The notes beneath the pieces were generated by a model that saw only the letters and a list, made by a program, of their open reading frames with translations, was not told the DNA's origin and searched no databases. 64,000 nucleotides of DNA from Bolinopsis microptera (taxonomy: Eukaryota > Ctenophora > Tentaculata > Lobata > Bolinopsidae): positions 10,727,113 through 10,791,112 of the forward strand of contig NC_087081.1 in assembly GCF_026151205.1 (NCBI RefSeq). The letters are read 5' to 3'. Below are positions 14,114 to 25,840 of the stretch, piece after piece. Both the position numbers and the translations under genes were made by a program. Position 1 is the first letter of the stretch, and each line of letters opens with the position of its first letter.

Positions 14114-14213
14114 CTGTTGAGATAAGAGTTATTAATTACGGCATCAAAAAGAGTCGAAAAATAATTTCGATCAATAGTTCAAGGGGGCTATATTTATGAG
14201 TTGCATTTGAACT

Positions 14214-14392
14214 TGATTTCTCTTGGAGAATTTCTCTTTACACTCTTAACTTGCGAACAAATTGAAGCAGCAGACTTTAAGCTAGAAACTTTCTATTCAA
14301 CTTTCTATTCAATAAAGTTTCTAGCTTAAAGTCTGCTGCTTCAATTTGTTCGCAAGTTAAGAGTGTAAAGAGAAATTCTCCAAGAGAAATCA
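14214..14392. repeat. 79-bp inverted repeat (hairpin) in the module 2 intron
   Basis: Arm 14,214-14,292 is the inverse complement of 14,314-14,392, apparently without mismatch, separated by about 21 bp. It starts TGATTTCTCTTGGAG and ends CCAAGAGAAATCA. It lies inside the 364-bp intron that splits finger 2. It could be a young foldback transposon or an assembly or cloning palindrome. Confidence 0.9.
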
Positions 14393-14478
14393 TGATTTCG
14401 ATCGTTTAAAATTGTCATGTCCGCCTCAAAAAGGTGTAGAGATTACTCAAGAATTTAAAATATCAACTTAGCACTTAC

Positions 14479-14593
14479 TTTTCGCAGAAGAAGCACTTGT
14501 AAGGTTTCAGTTTAAAGTGAACGGTATTCTTGTGACGTTGGAGTTGAGATTTGGAGACCCATTTGTAGCACAAATCGCACATCTTCGACTCCC
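14479..14593 (-). CDS. Terminal module 2, first part: finger 1 and start of finger 2
   Basis: Acceptor ATTTTCTCAG, then GG and codons. Finger 1 is CDLC then QLQRHKNTVH, followed by FKLKPYK and CFFCEK. The frame runs straight into GAAAA|GTAAGTG, a consensus 5' splice site in which an unspliced reading would hit TAA at once. Using the donor and the acceptor at 14,113 restores a complete second finger in frame. If unspliced, the isoform would end after half a finger. Confidence 0.8.
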
Positions 14594-15684
14594 CTGAGAA
14601 AATAATAATTGTTAATTTTAACTTGAATCCTACTTGAATAATAAGAGAGCTTATAATTTAGCAATTATTACTACTATGTATTAGGCTTCGTTCGATTCCT
14701 TCCATAACGTATTGTGTTATTCAACATGTATAGCTACCAAATTATTTTTATTCAGTCAACATATTAGCTAAAATTCTTTAACTTATTTTTGATAAAATAA
14801 TTTATCTTCCTGAGCATTTAAACTAATTTATTTTTAAATAATATGCAACAAAATATCAGGCTTATTTTCTATTTTAATTCGTAAAACCAAGCAATCAGAC
14901 ATATATTTTAAGGTAACCTTAAAGTTAAACAGAGTATAATATTTCATAGATAACAGGTATAATGAAAGGAACAGATAAAATCAGAGCAGACAATAAAAGA
15001 GTATAAAGCTTCTGGAGTTATAAATATACGATTTTTAAAGTCTAAAAATAACTTTTGCGTGCAAAGAAAATAATATTTGAACGATTAAACTAAGAACTAA
15101 AACAGATAAAATTAAATTTGATCGCTCCATTAAATTTCTTAATGAATTAAAATAATACGGCAGAGGTTGAGGTTGCAGACATTTTACTACCCTGCCCATA
15201 AAAAAGGTTTTGAGGGCTAAACGTCATGGGAAGTGTCAACGAAACTGTCTCTGAAATTAATTATCAGTTCCAAGTTTGAAAGAAAATTTGGTAAACTATA
15301 GCCAGTAACTTAAATGAAATAAATCGAGAGTATTCCATATTCTTAAATTGATGATAACATCTTCACTTTTAAAAACAAAATAACAGCAGAAATAATCACT
15401 CTTTTAAATAGAAACTCACAGCGGTGAACAATTAAAATAATTATCCCTAATCCCTATTCAGAAACTCATCACAGAAAAAAAATGTTCAATAAGTTACATA
15501 TCGTCCAACGAAACCCGAAAATATAAATAAATCTCTGTAGCATAGCTCGACAATACAGCTCAGATTTATCCCACGACCATGAGTGCTGAGTTTAATTTCT
15601 TCGGCAACAAATAACATACAGCCATCAATCAGGAGTTTACAGTCTCTGACATTTATTATCCCAGCGATTCGTTGAGTCCAGTTT
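14594..15684. other. Spacer without recognised gene
   Basis: AT-rich (roughly three quarters A+T by eye) with poly-A/T runs. No finger, homeodomain or repeat array seen. Confidence 0.6.
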
Positions 15685-16334
15685 TCACTCTTGATGCATC
15701 TCAGCATGGTCAATTTGCTCGGTTTTTATAGTTTGAGACAATTGTGAGAGGTTGATCTCAAAGTCAATATTGTCTGCATCAAATGGCCCAAACTCCATCT
15801 CGTCCATGTCATTACTAGCACCACCATCACCCTGCGTTATAATATCAATCTCTCCGTCCTGACTGACATTCAGCTCGGTCTCCGTCGCTTTACTTCTTGA
15901 TCTCTTGTTCTTAAAGTATGTCTTAATCTGGTTCATCTTGAGGCCGGTCCTGGCCATGATAACCTCACAGTCATCCACCAAAGGGTACTTTGACTTGGCA
16001 TAGAACATGTCAAGAATAGCCTTTGTGTCGTCATCAAAATAGTTATTAGCAGTAAACTTGGTGGCGGATAGAGTTTTAGGAAGCGGGTTGTTCCTCCGTA
16101 TCCTGTATCTCTGAGCAGGGGTCATGTCTCTCAAGCCTCTCGCTGTCTTGTACTCCTCATAAAGTGAACAATACCATAGGTTCTGTAGGTCAGGCTGGTG
16201 AGCTGCACTGAAGTAGCTGGAGCGGAGGAAGAGGCGGAGTTTGGACCATCTTGCCGCTGAGTAGAGGGACTTGGCGTGAGAGTAAGCGGTCAGCTGACTG
16301 GTCGTGCTGGTAGCAGGGATACGGTACGGCAAAC
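15685..16334 (-). CDS. Terminal module 3: divergent SIX-like homeodomain exon
   Basis: Acceptor CCCCTCCCCGCAG, then GT and codons; 215 residues. Residues 10-90 resemble the C-terminal half of a SIX domain: LQNLWYCSLYEEY and AQRYRIRRNNPLPKT correspond to LQxLWxxAxYxE and KYRVRRKxPLP of the SIX family. Residues 95-150 form a homeodomain ending MNQIKTYFKNKRSRSK. The helix-3 Asn is kept, while the usual Trp of WFKN is Tyr. The last 60 residues are strongly acidic (DMDEMEFGPFDADNIDFE), suggesting an activation region, and contain IKTE, a fit to the SUMO consensus. An alternative is a stand-alone SIX paralogue gene, but no start codon or 5' exon is visible. Confidence 0.8.
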
Positions 16335-17157
<823 letters not shown>

Positions 17158-17449
17158 CATAGAGTGTCAACTGGAAACTTGCCAGTGAAGTTCTCATCAC
17201 GCTGCTTTATGCAATGATGAGTGATATGGATTTTTACTTCACTACATCTTCACATACGATAAGTTCAAGTCCTGGAAGTAATTCGTTTCCTTCAAGTAAA
17301 AATCAAAATATTAAAGTCATGTTCCTTTTCTAAAAATGTAATATAACCCACTGGGCCACTCAGCTGATCTACTCACAGACAACCTATCCACCATTTCCAG
17401 ATTTCTCGTCTTGACTCGGGTTTTGAAGTGCATCTGAAGTGCTCCACCA

Positions 17450-18031
17450 TGAGGCATGATGACTTCTCCTTTTATGGGATCCACGACAGAGCAGAAAGGC
17501 AGCTTCTCGTTGGATATATATCATTCGTATCCATTTCATTCCTAATTGGGGACACGCTCATCTTGGTTGGATCTGTGAGATTCAATGCCAAAAAGCTCCA
17601 CACTGTTCAGTGTTCCGGTTATCTTCATCCGCTATATTGCAGCTGCAGATTTACTGCTGACATTTTCCAGTATTTTACCTGCCGCAGTGTCCTTGGCTGC
17701 AAATGAGTGGATCCTTGGAGACTTCCTATGCTATCTTAATTTCTTTGGAAGATGTAGCAGTGCCCTACTAATCTGCCAGCTGTTTGCTGCTCTAGCTTTA
17801 TCCAAGATGCTCATCGTCAAATATCCTCTGAGAGCAATCCAATTCTCCGGAAAAGCTGCTCATCTTGTAGCTGGCAGCATGTGGTTTTATAGCTTTATCT
17901 TCCCAGCTGCAGCTATTGCTAGAGATAAAGGTGATGTTTACTTCACCTACACAGTCTATAATTGCGATCATGACTGTTCCTGGGGGCATGGAGATGAGAG
18001 GTCTGGGGAGCGGAGAAGATTGCTGGACTGA
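17450..18031 (+). pseudogene. Class-A GPCR-like remnant (TM1-TM4), frameshifted
   Basis: From ATG at 17,450 one frame gives an extracellular start and TM1 (LLVGYISFVSISFLIGD then LILVGSVRF). About 17,595-17,625 the reading must shift by one base to continue into TM2 (VIFIRYIAAADLLLTFSS), TM3 (FGRCSSALLICQLFAALAL, with SKM where DRY normally lies) and TM4 (AAHLVAGSMWFYSFIFPAAA). After YNCDHDCSWG the frame becomes hydrophilic and stops; TM5-TM7 are absent. It is the only host-type ORF on the plus strand and is probably an inserted or retroposed receptor fragment unrelated to the array. The receptor subfamily is not recognised. Confidence 0.65.
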
Positions 18032-18960
18032 ATTACAACTATTGGTAGAACAGCTGCTGATGAACGTGAGAAAAGGACTATAGTTTTAATATTTCGTGAA
18101 CGATCCAGATCAATTACATATACTTATTTACATTACTATTTAAATTGTAGAATATACGATGTAATATTGGAAACTCGAAATCAGTTTAAGAAAGTACTTT
18201 GCGTTTGAACGCTCTGTAACGAAGTGTAATCTTGTCGATAATACCACATTGCATACAACTGTTTTATATTTTTGATTCAATAGTAAATTACTTTACATTA
18301 CAGACATTGCCTATTAAAGTTTTCGTTATACTTATTGCAGTAGTGTTTAACGTAAGCTCCTGAGATATCACAATCAGGAGCAGGAGATTTGTCATATCAA
18401 ATTACTGGTGACCGATTCTTCGATTTATATTTTTTTAACAGATATGATGAACACTGTTAGTGTTATTTTGTACTCCTAGTATTTTCAATGGAATCTGAAC
18501 AAAAAAACAACTATGCAATTTACAAGGGATAAGGATTGTTAATAGTGCGTTTAATAAGCGTGTGCTAAGTTTCAGCGTATTAATCGTGTGTAAATTGAAT
18601 ACTGTGCAGTGTGCGTTAACAGTGCGTCAACCGTTAACAGGGCAATTCGTATATGTCTGTCGGGCGTGCATCAACAGTGTGGTTTAAGTCTTCAACGACA
18701 AATTACTAAAATTACCCGTAGGGGGCAGCTCATGGGAGCCTTAACGGCAGATCGGATAGTTCAAACTGAAAAAGTTACTTATTTCTGGAGGTGTTTAGAA
18801 CTTTAATCTTAAATTTAGAGTCTGAGGTAAAACGTTTTGTGATAAAAAATAGAATGTTAACAATTAACCCAAAAGTGATATATCTGTACCGGGCCGGAAC
18901 ATTAAAACTCAAGAAATGAAATAACAGCGGTCAGTGGTCTCTAGTCTCGCATCCTTTATT
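18032..18960. other. Spacer without recognised gene
   Basis: AT-rich DNA between the GPCR remnant and the 26-bp minisatellite. No module and no ORF with a recognisable domain. Confidence 0.55.
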
Positions 18961-18984
18961 TAAATTAAAAGTAGCGTCGTTCCG

Positions 18985-19432
18985 AGGGTAACCGAGTTAC
19001 GGTTACTACGGGGGTAACCGAGTAACGGTTACTACGGGGGTAACTGAGTAACGGTTACTACGGGGGTAACCGAGTAACGGTTACTACGGGGGTAACCGAG
19101 TAACGGTTACTACGGGGGTAACCGAGTAACGGTTACTACGGGGGTAACCGAGTAACGGTTACTACGGGGGTAACCGAGTAACGGTTACTACGGGGGTAAC
19201 CTAGTAACGGTTACTACGGGGGTAACCGAGTAACGGTTACTACGGGGATAACCGAGTTACGGTTACTACGGGGGTAACCGAGTAACGGTTACTACGGGGA
19301 TAACCGAGTTACGGTTACTACGGGGATAACCGAGTTACGGTTACTACGGGGGTAACCGAGTAACGGTTACTACGGGGATAACCGAGTTACGGTTACTACG
19401 GGGGTAACCGAGTTACGGTTACTACGGTTACT
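18985..19432. repeat. 26-bp palindromic minisatellite, about 17 copies
   Basis: The unit centres on GTAACCGAGTAACGGTTAC, itself a small inverted repeat (GTAACCG and CGGTTAC arms), joined by TACGGGG. Copies differ mainly at GAGTAA versus GAGTTA and GGGGG versus GGGGA. Each unit could form a hairpin. Confidence 0.93.
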
Positions 19433-20104
19433 AACCCTTGCCAGATCTCAAACTCTTACCTATCCTTTAATTCTGACACGTAATTCAAAAGGGAAGGGGC
19501 AAGGAGTTCTACCTGTGGCTACCTATGGGGCTATAAGTATACATTCTCGGTAATGGAGCCTTAGCCAATAAAAATTAACGCCAGATCAGATTCAAACTTT
19601 AACAAAGCGCATCGGTGAACTCCATAACTTATACTTGTTATGCAACTCCACAACTCATAGTTACACTATTCACAAATGGCACCGAGTCTCGGTGACCGAG
19701 GTCACGATAGTGTAAAATGGCTCTCATAAAACTTTCTGTCTGTGTTATTACTACAGCTGTAAGATAACAGCTCTCAGCCAGAGTGGCCACTTAAAGGTGG
19801 TCGGAGCCATGGAAATATAATTAAAGAATGAACCGGTTAAGTTCTGACCATCATCATTTGGCGGTCGCGCGCTACTGCAAGCGAGAGGGAGATGGTTAGA
19901 GCAATCTAACCATCATCATTTGCATGTTCAACTTAAACACGCAAACCATCAGTGGTAATTAACAATTTCACTCTCAGTTGTAATAATAATAATACACTTA
20001 ATATCACATGATCAGTTCTCTTAATCACAGTAATAATTAGTTTCACTTCTAGTTCTAATATCAAAGTTATAGTTTGTAGTTGTCCTTGTTGACACCACTT
20101 ATCT
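19433..20104. other. Spacer without recognised gene
   Basis: Mixed sequence. The words CTAACCATCATCATTTG and GACCATCATCATTTGG occur about 60 bp apart (about 19,846-19,925). No module seen. Confidence 0.5.
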
Positions 20105-20358
20105 AGAAACGGAAGGTGCCCGGTGCGTTACTTTTCTTTTTGAACACCACTTATCTAGAAACAGAAAGTGCCCGGTGCGTTACTTTTCTTTTTGAACACC
20201 ACTCATCTAGAAACGGAAACTGTCCGGTGCGTTACTTTTCTTTTTGAACACCACTCATCTAGAAACGGAAAGTGCCCGGTGCGTTACTTTTCTTTTTGAA
20301 CACCACTTATCTAGAAACGGAAAGTGCCCGGTGCGTTACTTTTCTTTTTGAACACCAC
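20105..20358. repeat. About 51-bp tandem repeat, five copies, overlapping the end of module 4
   Basis: The unit includes ATCTAGAAACGGAAAGTGCC and CGGTGCGTTACTTTTC. On the minus strand one unit encodes the last codons of module 4 (FKKKSNAPGTFRF) and its TAG. The four further copies lie downstream of the stop, so the exon tail was amplified. Confidence 0.9.
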
Positions 20359-20558
20359 TCCATGGATACTCCTTTCGTGAGAGTTCCTGTTGTAGCTGGT
20401 ACCAAAGTACTTTTCACAGAACCTACAGGGGTGGGGTTTAATCTTGAAGTGGACTAGATTCTTGTGTCGTTTAACGTCCAACACGGATTTGTTGCAGATG
20501 TCACATGTTTTGGAGACAAAAACTGCAATGTCTTTGTGGCGCATGCTGAACACCAGCC
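20311..20558 (-). CDS. Terminal module 4: two-finger C2H2 exon
   Basis: Acceptor TCATCTTTCAG, then GG; 81 residues. After a lead with SMRHKDIAVFV come finger 1 (CDICNKSVLDVKRHKNLVH, only nine residues between the second Cys and first His) and finger 2 (CRFCEKYF then NRNSHERSIH). The C-terminal tail and stop lie in the tandem repeat. Finger 2 belongs to the GNRxxHExxVH subfamily of modules 5 and 10-15. An upstream ATG-like frame exists but crosses the acceptor and is intronic. Confidence 0.87.
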
Positions 20559-20663
20559 CTGAAAGATGAAGTAAAAGTAGTAAAATGGAATGGTGATTAA
20601 TTTTTGGATTTGTTTTGTTCTCGTTGACAGTTAGCAAATAGAAGATTCAGAATAGATTTGCTT

Positions 20664-20830
20664 AGGGGTCGTTCACATATTAGACCTAATCACTTTTTGG
20701 CCAATTTTTAACCCCCCTCCCCCCTCCGTAATCAGTTTTACACATAGCTATTGTGTCAAAATTACACTTAGCGTAATCGTTTGGAAACCCCCTTCCCCCT
20801 CGGCTGATTACGTAATATGTGAACGACTCA
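20664..20830. mobile_element. MITE-like palindromic element, copy A
   Basis: The left end GGGTCGTTCACATATTA and right end TACGTAATATGTGAACGAC are inverted. The interior has pyrimidine- and purine-rich stretches (CCCCCCTCCCCCCTCC; CCCCTTCCCCCTCGG) and TGTGTCAAAATTACACTTAGC. It shares these with copies at 24,105 and 34,728. About 165 bp, noncoding. It sits about 100 nt into the intron upstream of module 4. Confidence 0.8.
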
Positions 20831-21493
20831 ACGACCCCTTACTGACATTGTCCAGTGTACATGTCTGACTTATTCGTATGTTCCTAGTATAAAAACTGTA
20901 TTATATTGCGTGTTGACGAATAAGAGATCTTAGAGCAAATTTAATCAAATCATTATTCGATAATTTATCATTTCAGGATGCTTCTTATTTTTTCATTTTA
21001 TTTCATCTGATTTTTCGAAATACGTCACGTCAAAATCTGCTTCCTTCTGTGTTTGTTTGACAGTTTATATAAGAGCACAATTTTTAGTTTATTTTAATCC
21101 TTTAATCAGTTTTGACAATTGCGTCGTGAATTTTAGTACCAGTTTATACTTTATTGCATAGGTAGTCTAAGTAACGAATATAATAGTTACCTATAAATAC
21201 TGTCCTCACTCGAACCTATCCAAGAAAAAAAGCTACAAATTCAATTTAAATTTAAATTAGTTGAACATTGAGATGATAATACTATATAATAATAGGTATT
21301 GCTAACCACCGTACAAAATTAATCCTTACAAATCATACATTGTAAAAACTACTACGTCACGCTGTTAGCATGCATAAAGTTAATAATAATTAATACACCA
21401 GGTACGGACTCGAACTGCAAATTCACAGCAGAGTTTTCAAAAATAAGAATCCGTCTAGCACGTAAAGCCGATTAAACTGGCAAAAATATTTCT
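20831..21493. other. Spacer without recognised gene
   Basis: AT-rich; a TTCAATTTAAATTTAAATT patch near 21,238. Nothing recognised. Confidence 0.5.
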
Positions 21494-21789
21494 TCAGTAT
21501 TGGGAAGACCAAATAAATCCCACGGGGTCCTTATTAAAATGCACATTCTTCTCATGATTCGCCCTATTCCCAGTCGTTCCAAAGCTCTTCTCACAGTATC
21601 CACACGGGAACGCTTTTATTTTCTGATGAACACTGCCAATGTGCCTCTTCAGCTTGCTGAGGGAACTGAACCGTTTATCACACGTGTCACATGGATAAGG
21701 TCTGATGTTGAAGTGGACAGCGTCAAGGTGCCGTTGTAGCTTGTACTTGGTGACTTCTTTCTTGCAGATAGGACAGACCTCGACCAACT
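21494..21789 (-). CDS. Terminal module 5: three-finger C2H2 exon
   Basis: Acceptor CCCGTTTTCAG, then AG; 97 residues. The fingers are CPIC-KLQRHLDAVH (11-residue loop), CDTC-KLKRHIGSVH (12) and CGYC-NRANHEKNVH (12), with linkers FNIRPYP and QKIKAFP. Fingers 2 and 3 are canonical, and the third carries the GTTGNR motif of the local subfamily. The tail DPVGFIWSSQY is unlike its neighbours. Confidence 0.9.
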
Positions 21790-22456
21790 CTGAAAACGGG
21801 GCTGTCACTTGAGAATATTTAGTGTATTATTGTTAACTGCAATGTAAGTTTATTACTTAGTTTGACATCAGACATGTGGGGCATTTAATATAACATTTTC
21901 AAAATTCAAAAGACTTGGCCTGGGTATATTAATATAGATCATATTTAAAGAAAAGAGGATAAGAACTTTAAACGATTGGAAACTTTATACATTAAGTCTG
22001 AACAGGAAAGAGTGATTCAGTTTAAAAAGTCAGCTCAAATTTAAAATACGGTTATGATTAAGTCAAGATTTTTGTTAAGAGTCCGCTAGATAAATAAGTC
22101 AACTTTTCAGATTTTTCCTAATAAAACTGCCACCATCGTCGAATCGAAACTCTTTCACGAACTAATTAGGTATTGCCATCAAATCTAAAGTTTTATGAAT
22201 CAGTTTTATTCAATTTCAGGGGGCTCTCCATTTGGTCGAGTAAATATCAATGCCGGTAGAGCGCTTGTAGAGGGTACCGCTTGGCCAATGGCCATCACAA
22301 TTATGGCACTACAATTCACCCTTCATTTATATTTCACCAAGATACAATTTAATTTCCAGAACCATACCGCTGTTGTCCTTCATCAAGCGTGACAATCGAT
22401 TTTCTAATCAAATCATCTTCTTGATTTTACCTAAGTAGACCTCTCCAGAAACCCCC
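21790..22456. other. Spacer without recognised gene
   Basis: AT-rich. A small ORF at 22,195-22,392 on the plus strand shows no domain and is not supported. Confidence 0.5.
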
Positions 22457-22626
22457 TCACTTGTTGGGGTGTTTGGAGGAGTTGTGTCTAGCAAGATGGC
22501 AGAACAGTCTGTCACAGTAGGGGCAGTAGTGTCGACTAGTCACGTGCAGGGAAATGTAATCCTGTTTAAACCAGTGACAACAAAATCTGCACCACTGGCG
22601 GCCAGGGTTACCAGGGTTACCAGGGT
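22457..22626 (-). CDS. Terminal module 6: compact two-finger exon
   Basis: Acceptor CTTTTGTTTCAG, then AC; 55 residues, too short to be picked up as a typical ORF. It opens with a PGN repeat (three copies encoded by GGTAACCCT-type DNA). Then come a non-canonical finger (CRFCCHWF then SLHVTSRH) and a compact finger (CPYCDRLFCHLARHNSSKH, nine-residue loop), and TGA. The weak first finger suggests divergence. The opening WC resembles modules 7-9. Confidence 0.75.
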
Positions 22627-23123
22627 CTGAAACAAAAGAGGAGTCGTAAAAATAACGGTGATATTTTACATTTACGCCAAATGTCAGCGTGCATGTAGCG
22701 CAGTGACGACTGACGAGCCTCCCCTATGACCTCCCGCTTTCCATGCCTTGATTTTATAAACAGGGGTTGCTACAGTAACAGACTCTGCCAGACTTTATCA
22801 CAGAATCTGCTCAATTAATAATAACACCGTGGCAGATGATTTAAGTATCATCATCATCATCATTTAGAGAATTAGTGGCATTGCTGCATTAGAAGAAAGA
22901 CGATTTTCTTATTAACTAGATAAATAGTAATTGAATAATAGTTACACATAAGGTTAATATTGCAACTATGTGAGTTTTTATTAATAATATTAGAATGTCC
23001 TCAAAACACTATTCATAAGTAAAAAGTGCCGGAAAAACTCAATTTTACTATCAACTTATACAAGATAAATCGTCCATAAAATGGTGTGTCCAATTGTCTT
23101 ATCCCGTCAAATCATGACCAAGT

Positions 23124-23404
23124 TCACTTGGTAATACCGGTGGTATTCATGGTCATGGTATTCATGGTGATGGTATCCTCATGCTGTTTCCGCTCATGAT
23201 GATTCCTGTGCTGAGCTGTACTGAAGAACTTGCCACAGTGTTTACACTGGTGGGGTCTCAGCTTGAGGTGGACCATGTTCCGGTGACGGCGGAGTTTGCG
23301 GACCCACTTGAAGCAGAGCTCGCACCAGTGCCGAGCGTTTCTGTGTCGGATAAGGTTGACGTACCAGTTGCAGCAGAGGTCGCACCATTGCCGCGGTGCT
23401 CCTT
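23124..23404 (-). CDS. Terminal module 7: three-finger C2H2 exon with compact fingers
   Basis: Acceptor TTACTTTAACCAG, then AA; 92 residues. Fingers are CDLCCNWYVNLIRHRNARH and CELCFKWVRKLRRHRNMVH (both nine-residue loops) and CKHCGKFF-QHRNHHERKQH. The tail repeats TMNT, encoded by ATGACCATGAATACC-type DNA. Modules 7, 8 and 9 share the layout W-C-x2-C compact finger, a second compact finger, a long linker, then a normal finger, which marks a local triplication. Confidence 0.88.
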
Positions 23405-23821
23405 CTGGTTAAAGTAATTCTCTAGACAATGCTATTATATTGTATTGATACCGTGATTGTATGGAGAATATTTATGAACTCAAACATGAATATAAGTGAT
23501 ATATTAGGATAAAGTTATTTTTGCTAGAAGATACATTCTGTATTGATGCCGAGGTAGTTTGGAGAAAATATTAAATGGAATCACAAATATACGTAAGCAT
23601 AGTCGATAGATAAGATATACCACTTCTTTTGACTTCAAAGTGTCTGTGATGAGTTTTTTAGAATCTGTGCAACTTAAAAAATATAATCCTGCACTCAGTC
23701 AGATAAACAATGGAAGATCCCAAAAATTATTATCAGAATATAAAAACTAAAAGTTTTTTCACAGGACGTCCGGAAGCCCGACTATTAATCATCATCAATC
23801 TGTATTTATCAAAATTGGTGA

Positions 23822-24096
23822 TTATGTTCCCTGAGTGGGTTCTGAGACCCCTAGTTCCTCCTCTTGATGAGTCCGTCTCTCGTGGTGGTTTCTGTAAGTC
23901 TTTGAACTAAAGTAGCTCCCACAGTACCGACAAGGGTGGCGAGGTCCTCTTATCTTCAGGTGAACTTGGTCCCGATGCCGCTTCAGCTTGGCGACTGATT
24001 TGTTGCATACTTCACACCAGTGGCGGGTTGAGGCGTGACGGAGCAGGTTCTTGTAGAAGGTACCACACAGTTTACACCATTCTGATGTGTCAGTGT
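23822..24096 (-). CDS. Terminal module 8: three-finger exon
   Basis: Acceptor CATTATTTCAG, then AC; 90 residues. DTDTSE precedes CKLCGTFYKNLLRHASTRH and CEVCNKSVAKLKRHRDQVH (compact), a linker lengthened to LKIRGPRHP, and CRYCGSYF-YRNHHERRTH. The tail is acidic (QEEELGVSEP). The open frame runs upstream across the acceptor into a MITE, which is intronic and not coding. Confidence 0.88.
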
Positions 24097-24104
24097 CTGA
24101 AATA

Positions 24105-24220
24105 ATGGGTCGTTCACATATTACGTAATCAGCCGAGGGGGAGGGGGTTTTCCAAATGATTACGCTAGTGTAATTTCGACACAATAGCTATGTGTAAAAC
24201 TGATTACGTAATATGTATTA
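24105..24220. mobile_element. MITE-like palindromic element, copy B, abutting module 8
   Basis: GGGTCGTTCACATATTACG at 24,108 and GATTACGTAATATG near 24,202-24,215 are the inverted ends. The interior is purine-rich GAGGGGGAGGGGG. It ends about a dozen bases before the acceptor AG of module 8, so the polypyrimidine and branch-point region of that intron is element-derived. Confidence 0.8.
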
Positions 24221-24738
24221 CCTTTTACTTTAACAGAAATATTGCTGGTATCTAACATTATGGATTTATGGTAGTTAAAACTTGTCACATAGCATTTGGG
24301 GTGTTCATCATTTAAAGTTTAGTAGAACCAAGCCGTAAACGGCTGAAGCCAAAGAAGCGAATACATATTCTGATCGACTAGCTATTTAAAACAAAACAAT
24401 AATAAACCTAATCTTATCCCTTGTTCAGTCCCAAACCTTGCTCTAACCATAACTCAAGCATTTCGTGTTAGAAATTTCTGGTGATCCCATAAAACCGACC
24501 AACAGAAATTGTTCTTCTCAAGTAAAAGTAACTGTTCAAGAGTTACCTTCACCTGAAAAGAACAGATTCCCTTTGGTCGTATTTACGGAATCATCAGACA
24601 TTTTGAACACTAAACATCACAACTATTCGACTCATAATTTTCCTATCAATCAGGATATTACACTAATTCGACAAACAGACAGGAGGCAAAATTTATATAT
24701 TATATCCATTCCTTATCTATAAATATAACATACATTTC

Positions 24739-24995
24739 TCACTCCAAGGCCATCTCACTCTCCGCACATGGGGCTCTATGATGGTGATCCAAACTAGCTC
24801 TAGAACTGAAGCACCTCCCACAGTACTTGCACTTATAGTTCAAGGGAACACGTCTCTGTTTGAGGTGAACCTCGTTGTAGTGACGTTTCAGCTTGGAGAC
24901 GGACTTGTTGCAGATGTCGCACCAGTGCCGGAGTGTGAGATGCCGGTCTAGGTTCCGCAGCTTGATTCCACACAGCTTGCACCATTCCTGATAGT
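24739..24995 (-). CDS. Terminal module 9: three-finger exon
   Basis: Acceptor GTTATTTCAG, then AC; 84 residues. Fingers: CKLCGIKLRNLDRHLTLRH, CDICNKSVSKLKRHYNEVH, then after a 13-residue linker (QRRVPLNY) CKYCGRCF-DHHHRAPC, which ends in Cys (C2HC). Sister of modules 7 and 8. The stop follows the acidic SEMALE. Confidence 0.87.
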
Positions 24996-25840
24996 CTGAA
25001 ATAACTACACTGAGAGATCGGCTTAAATTTGATCATTTTTATTTGCCTTTCTAGCACCTTGGCTCATCTCAAGATAATTGTTTTTCAGTAGTATTTTATT
25101 TATCAAATTGAGATTATGAGAAATAAAACAACATATCTTACTTAACGAATATAAATGAAATAAGATAAATAAAAATCTGTAGCGTTTTGTTAATCGTTAG
25201 AAATCTTTTACGCAACTTAATTCCTCGATATAAAAGCCAATTGATCAAATAGAGTGAATAAATGAAAAGTAAGAATAATCCAATCATTCAATTTTCATTC
25301 AATCCACTTGCACCATTCGAGCTTTCAGTGCACTTGGTTCAAATAAACTATAGTATGTAGGTTAACGACATTTGACCCCCTAACATTACATCTCAAGACG
25401 ATTTTTAAACTCATTATAAGGCCTTAAATCTTAGCATCATACTATCCTCACCATATTAATAACCCTGACCCAATTAAATACCCTATTTTGAACGGAAATT
25501 AGGAAGATGCTATGTCGAGGTAGGGTTAAATATTTAATATTCGTTTCCAGTTTAAATTTATTATAGATAATTTTGTTTCAAAAATGAAAATAAAACGTCT
25601 TCACACTTGAAGGGAAAACTGTCCCAAAATCAGTCTGTACAGCCACAGTTCACATTCTCAAAATACCTATAATGAGAAATAGCGGAATAATACACGAAAA
25701 TAAAGTTTATCATGAGCTTTCAGACTTGAAAACGGAGAGCTAGGCTGCTTCGTTCAGATTATATAGTGACAGAAATGAGGCATTCGCTTATCATCGCCTC
25801 CCTGCTCCCTGACAGCAAATAGCCTGATCTGGTGGTCATT
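24996..25840. other. Spacer without recognised gene
   Basis: AT-rich, no module. Nothing recognised. Confidence 0.5.
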
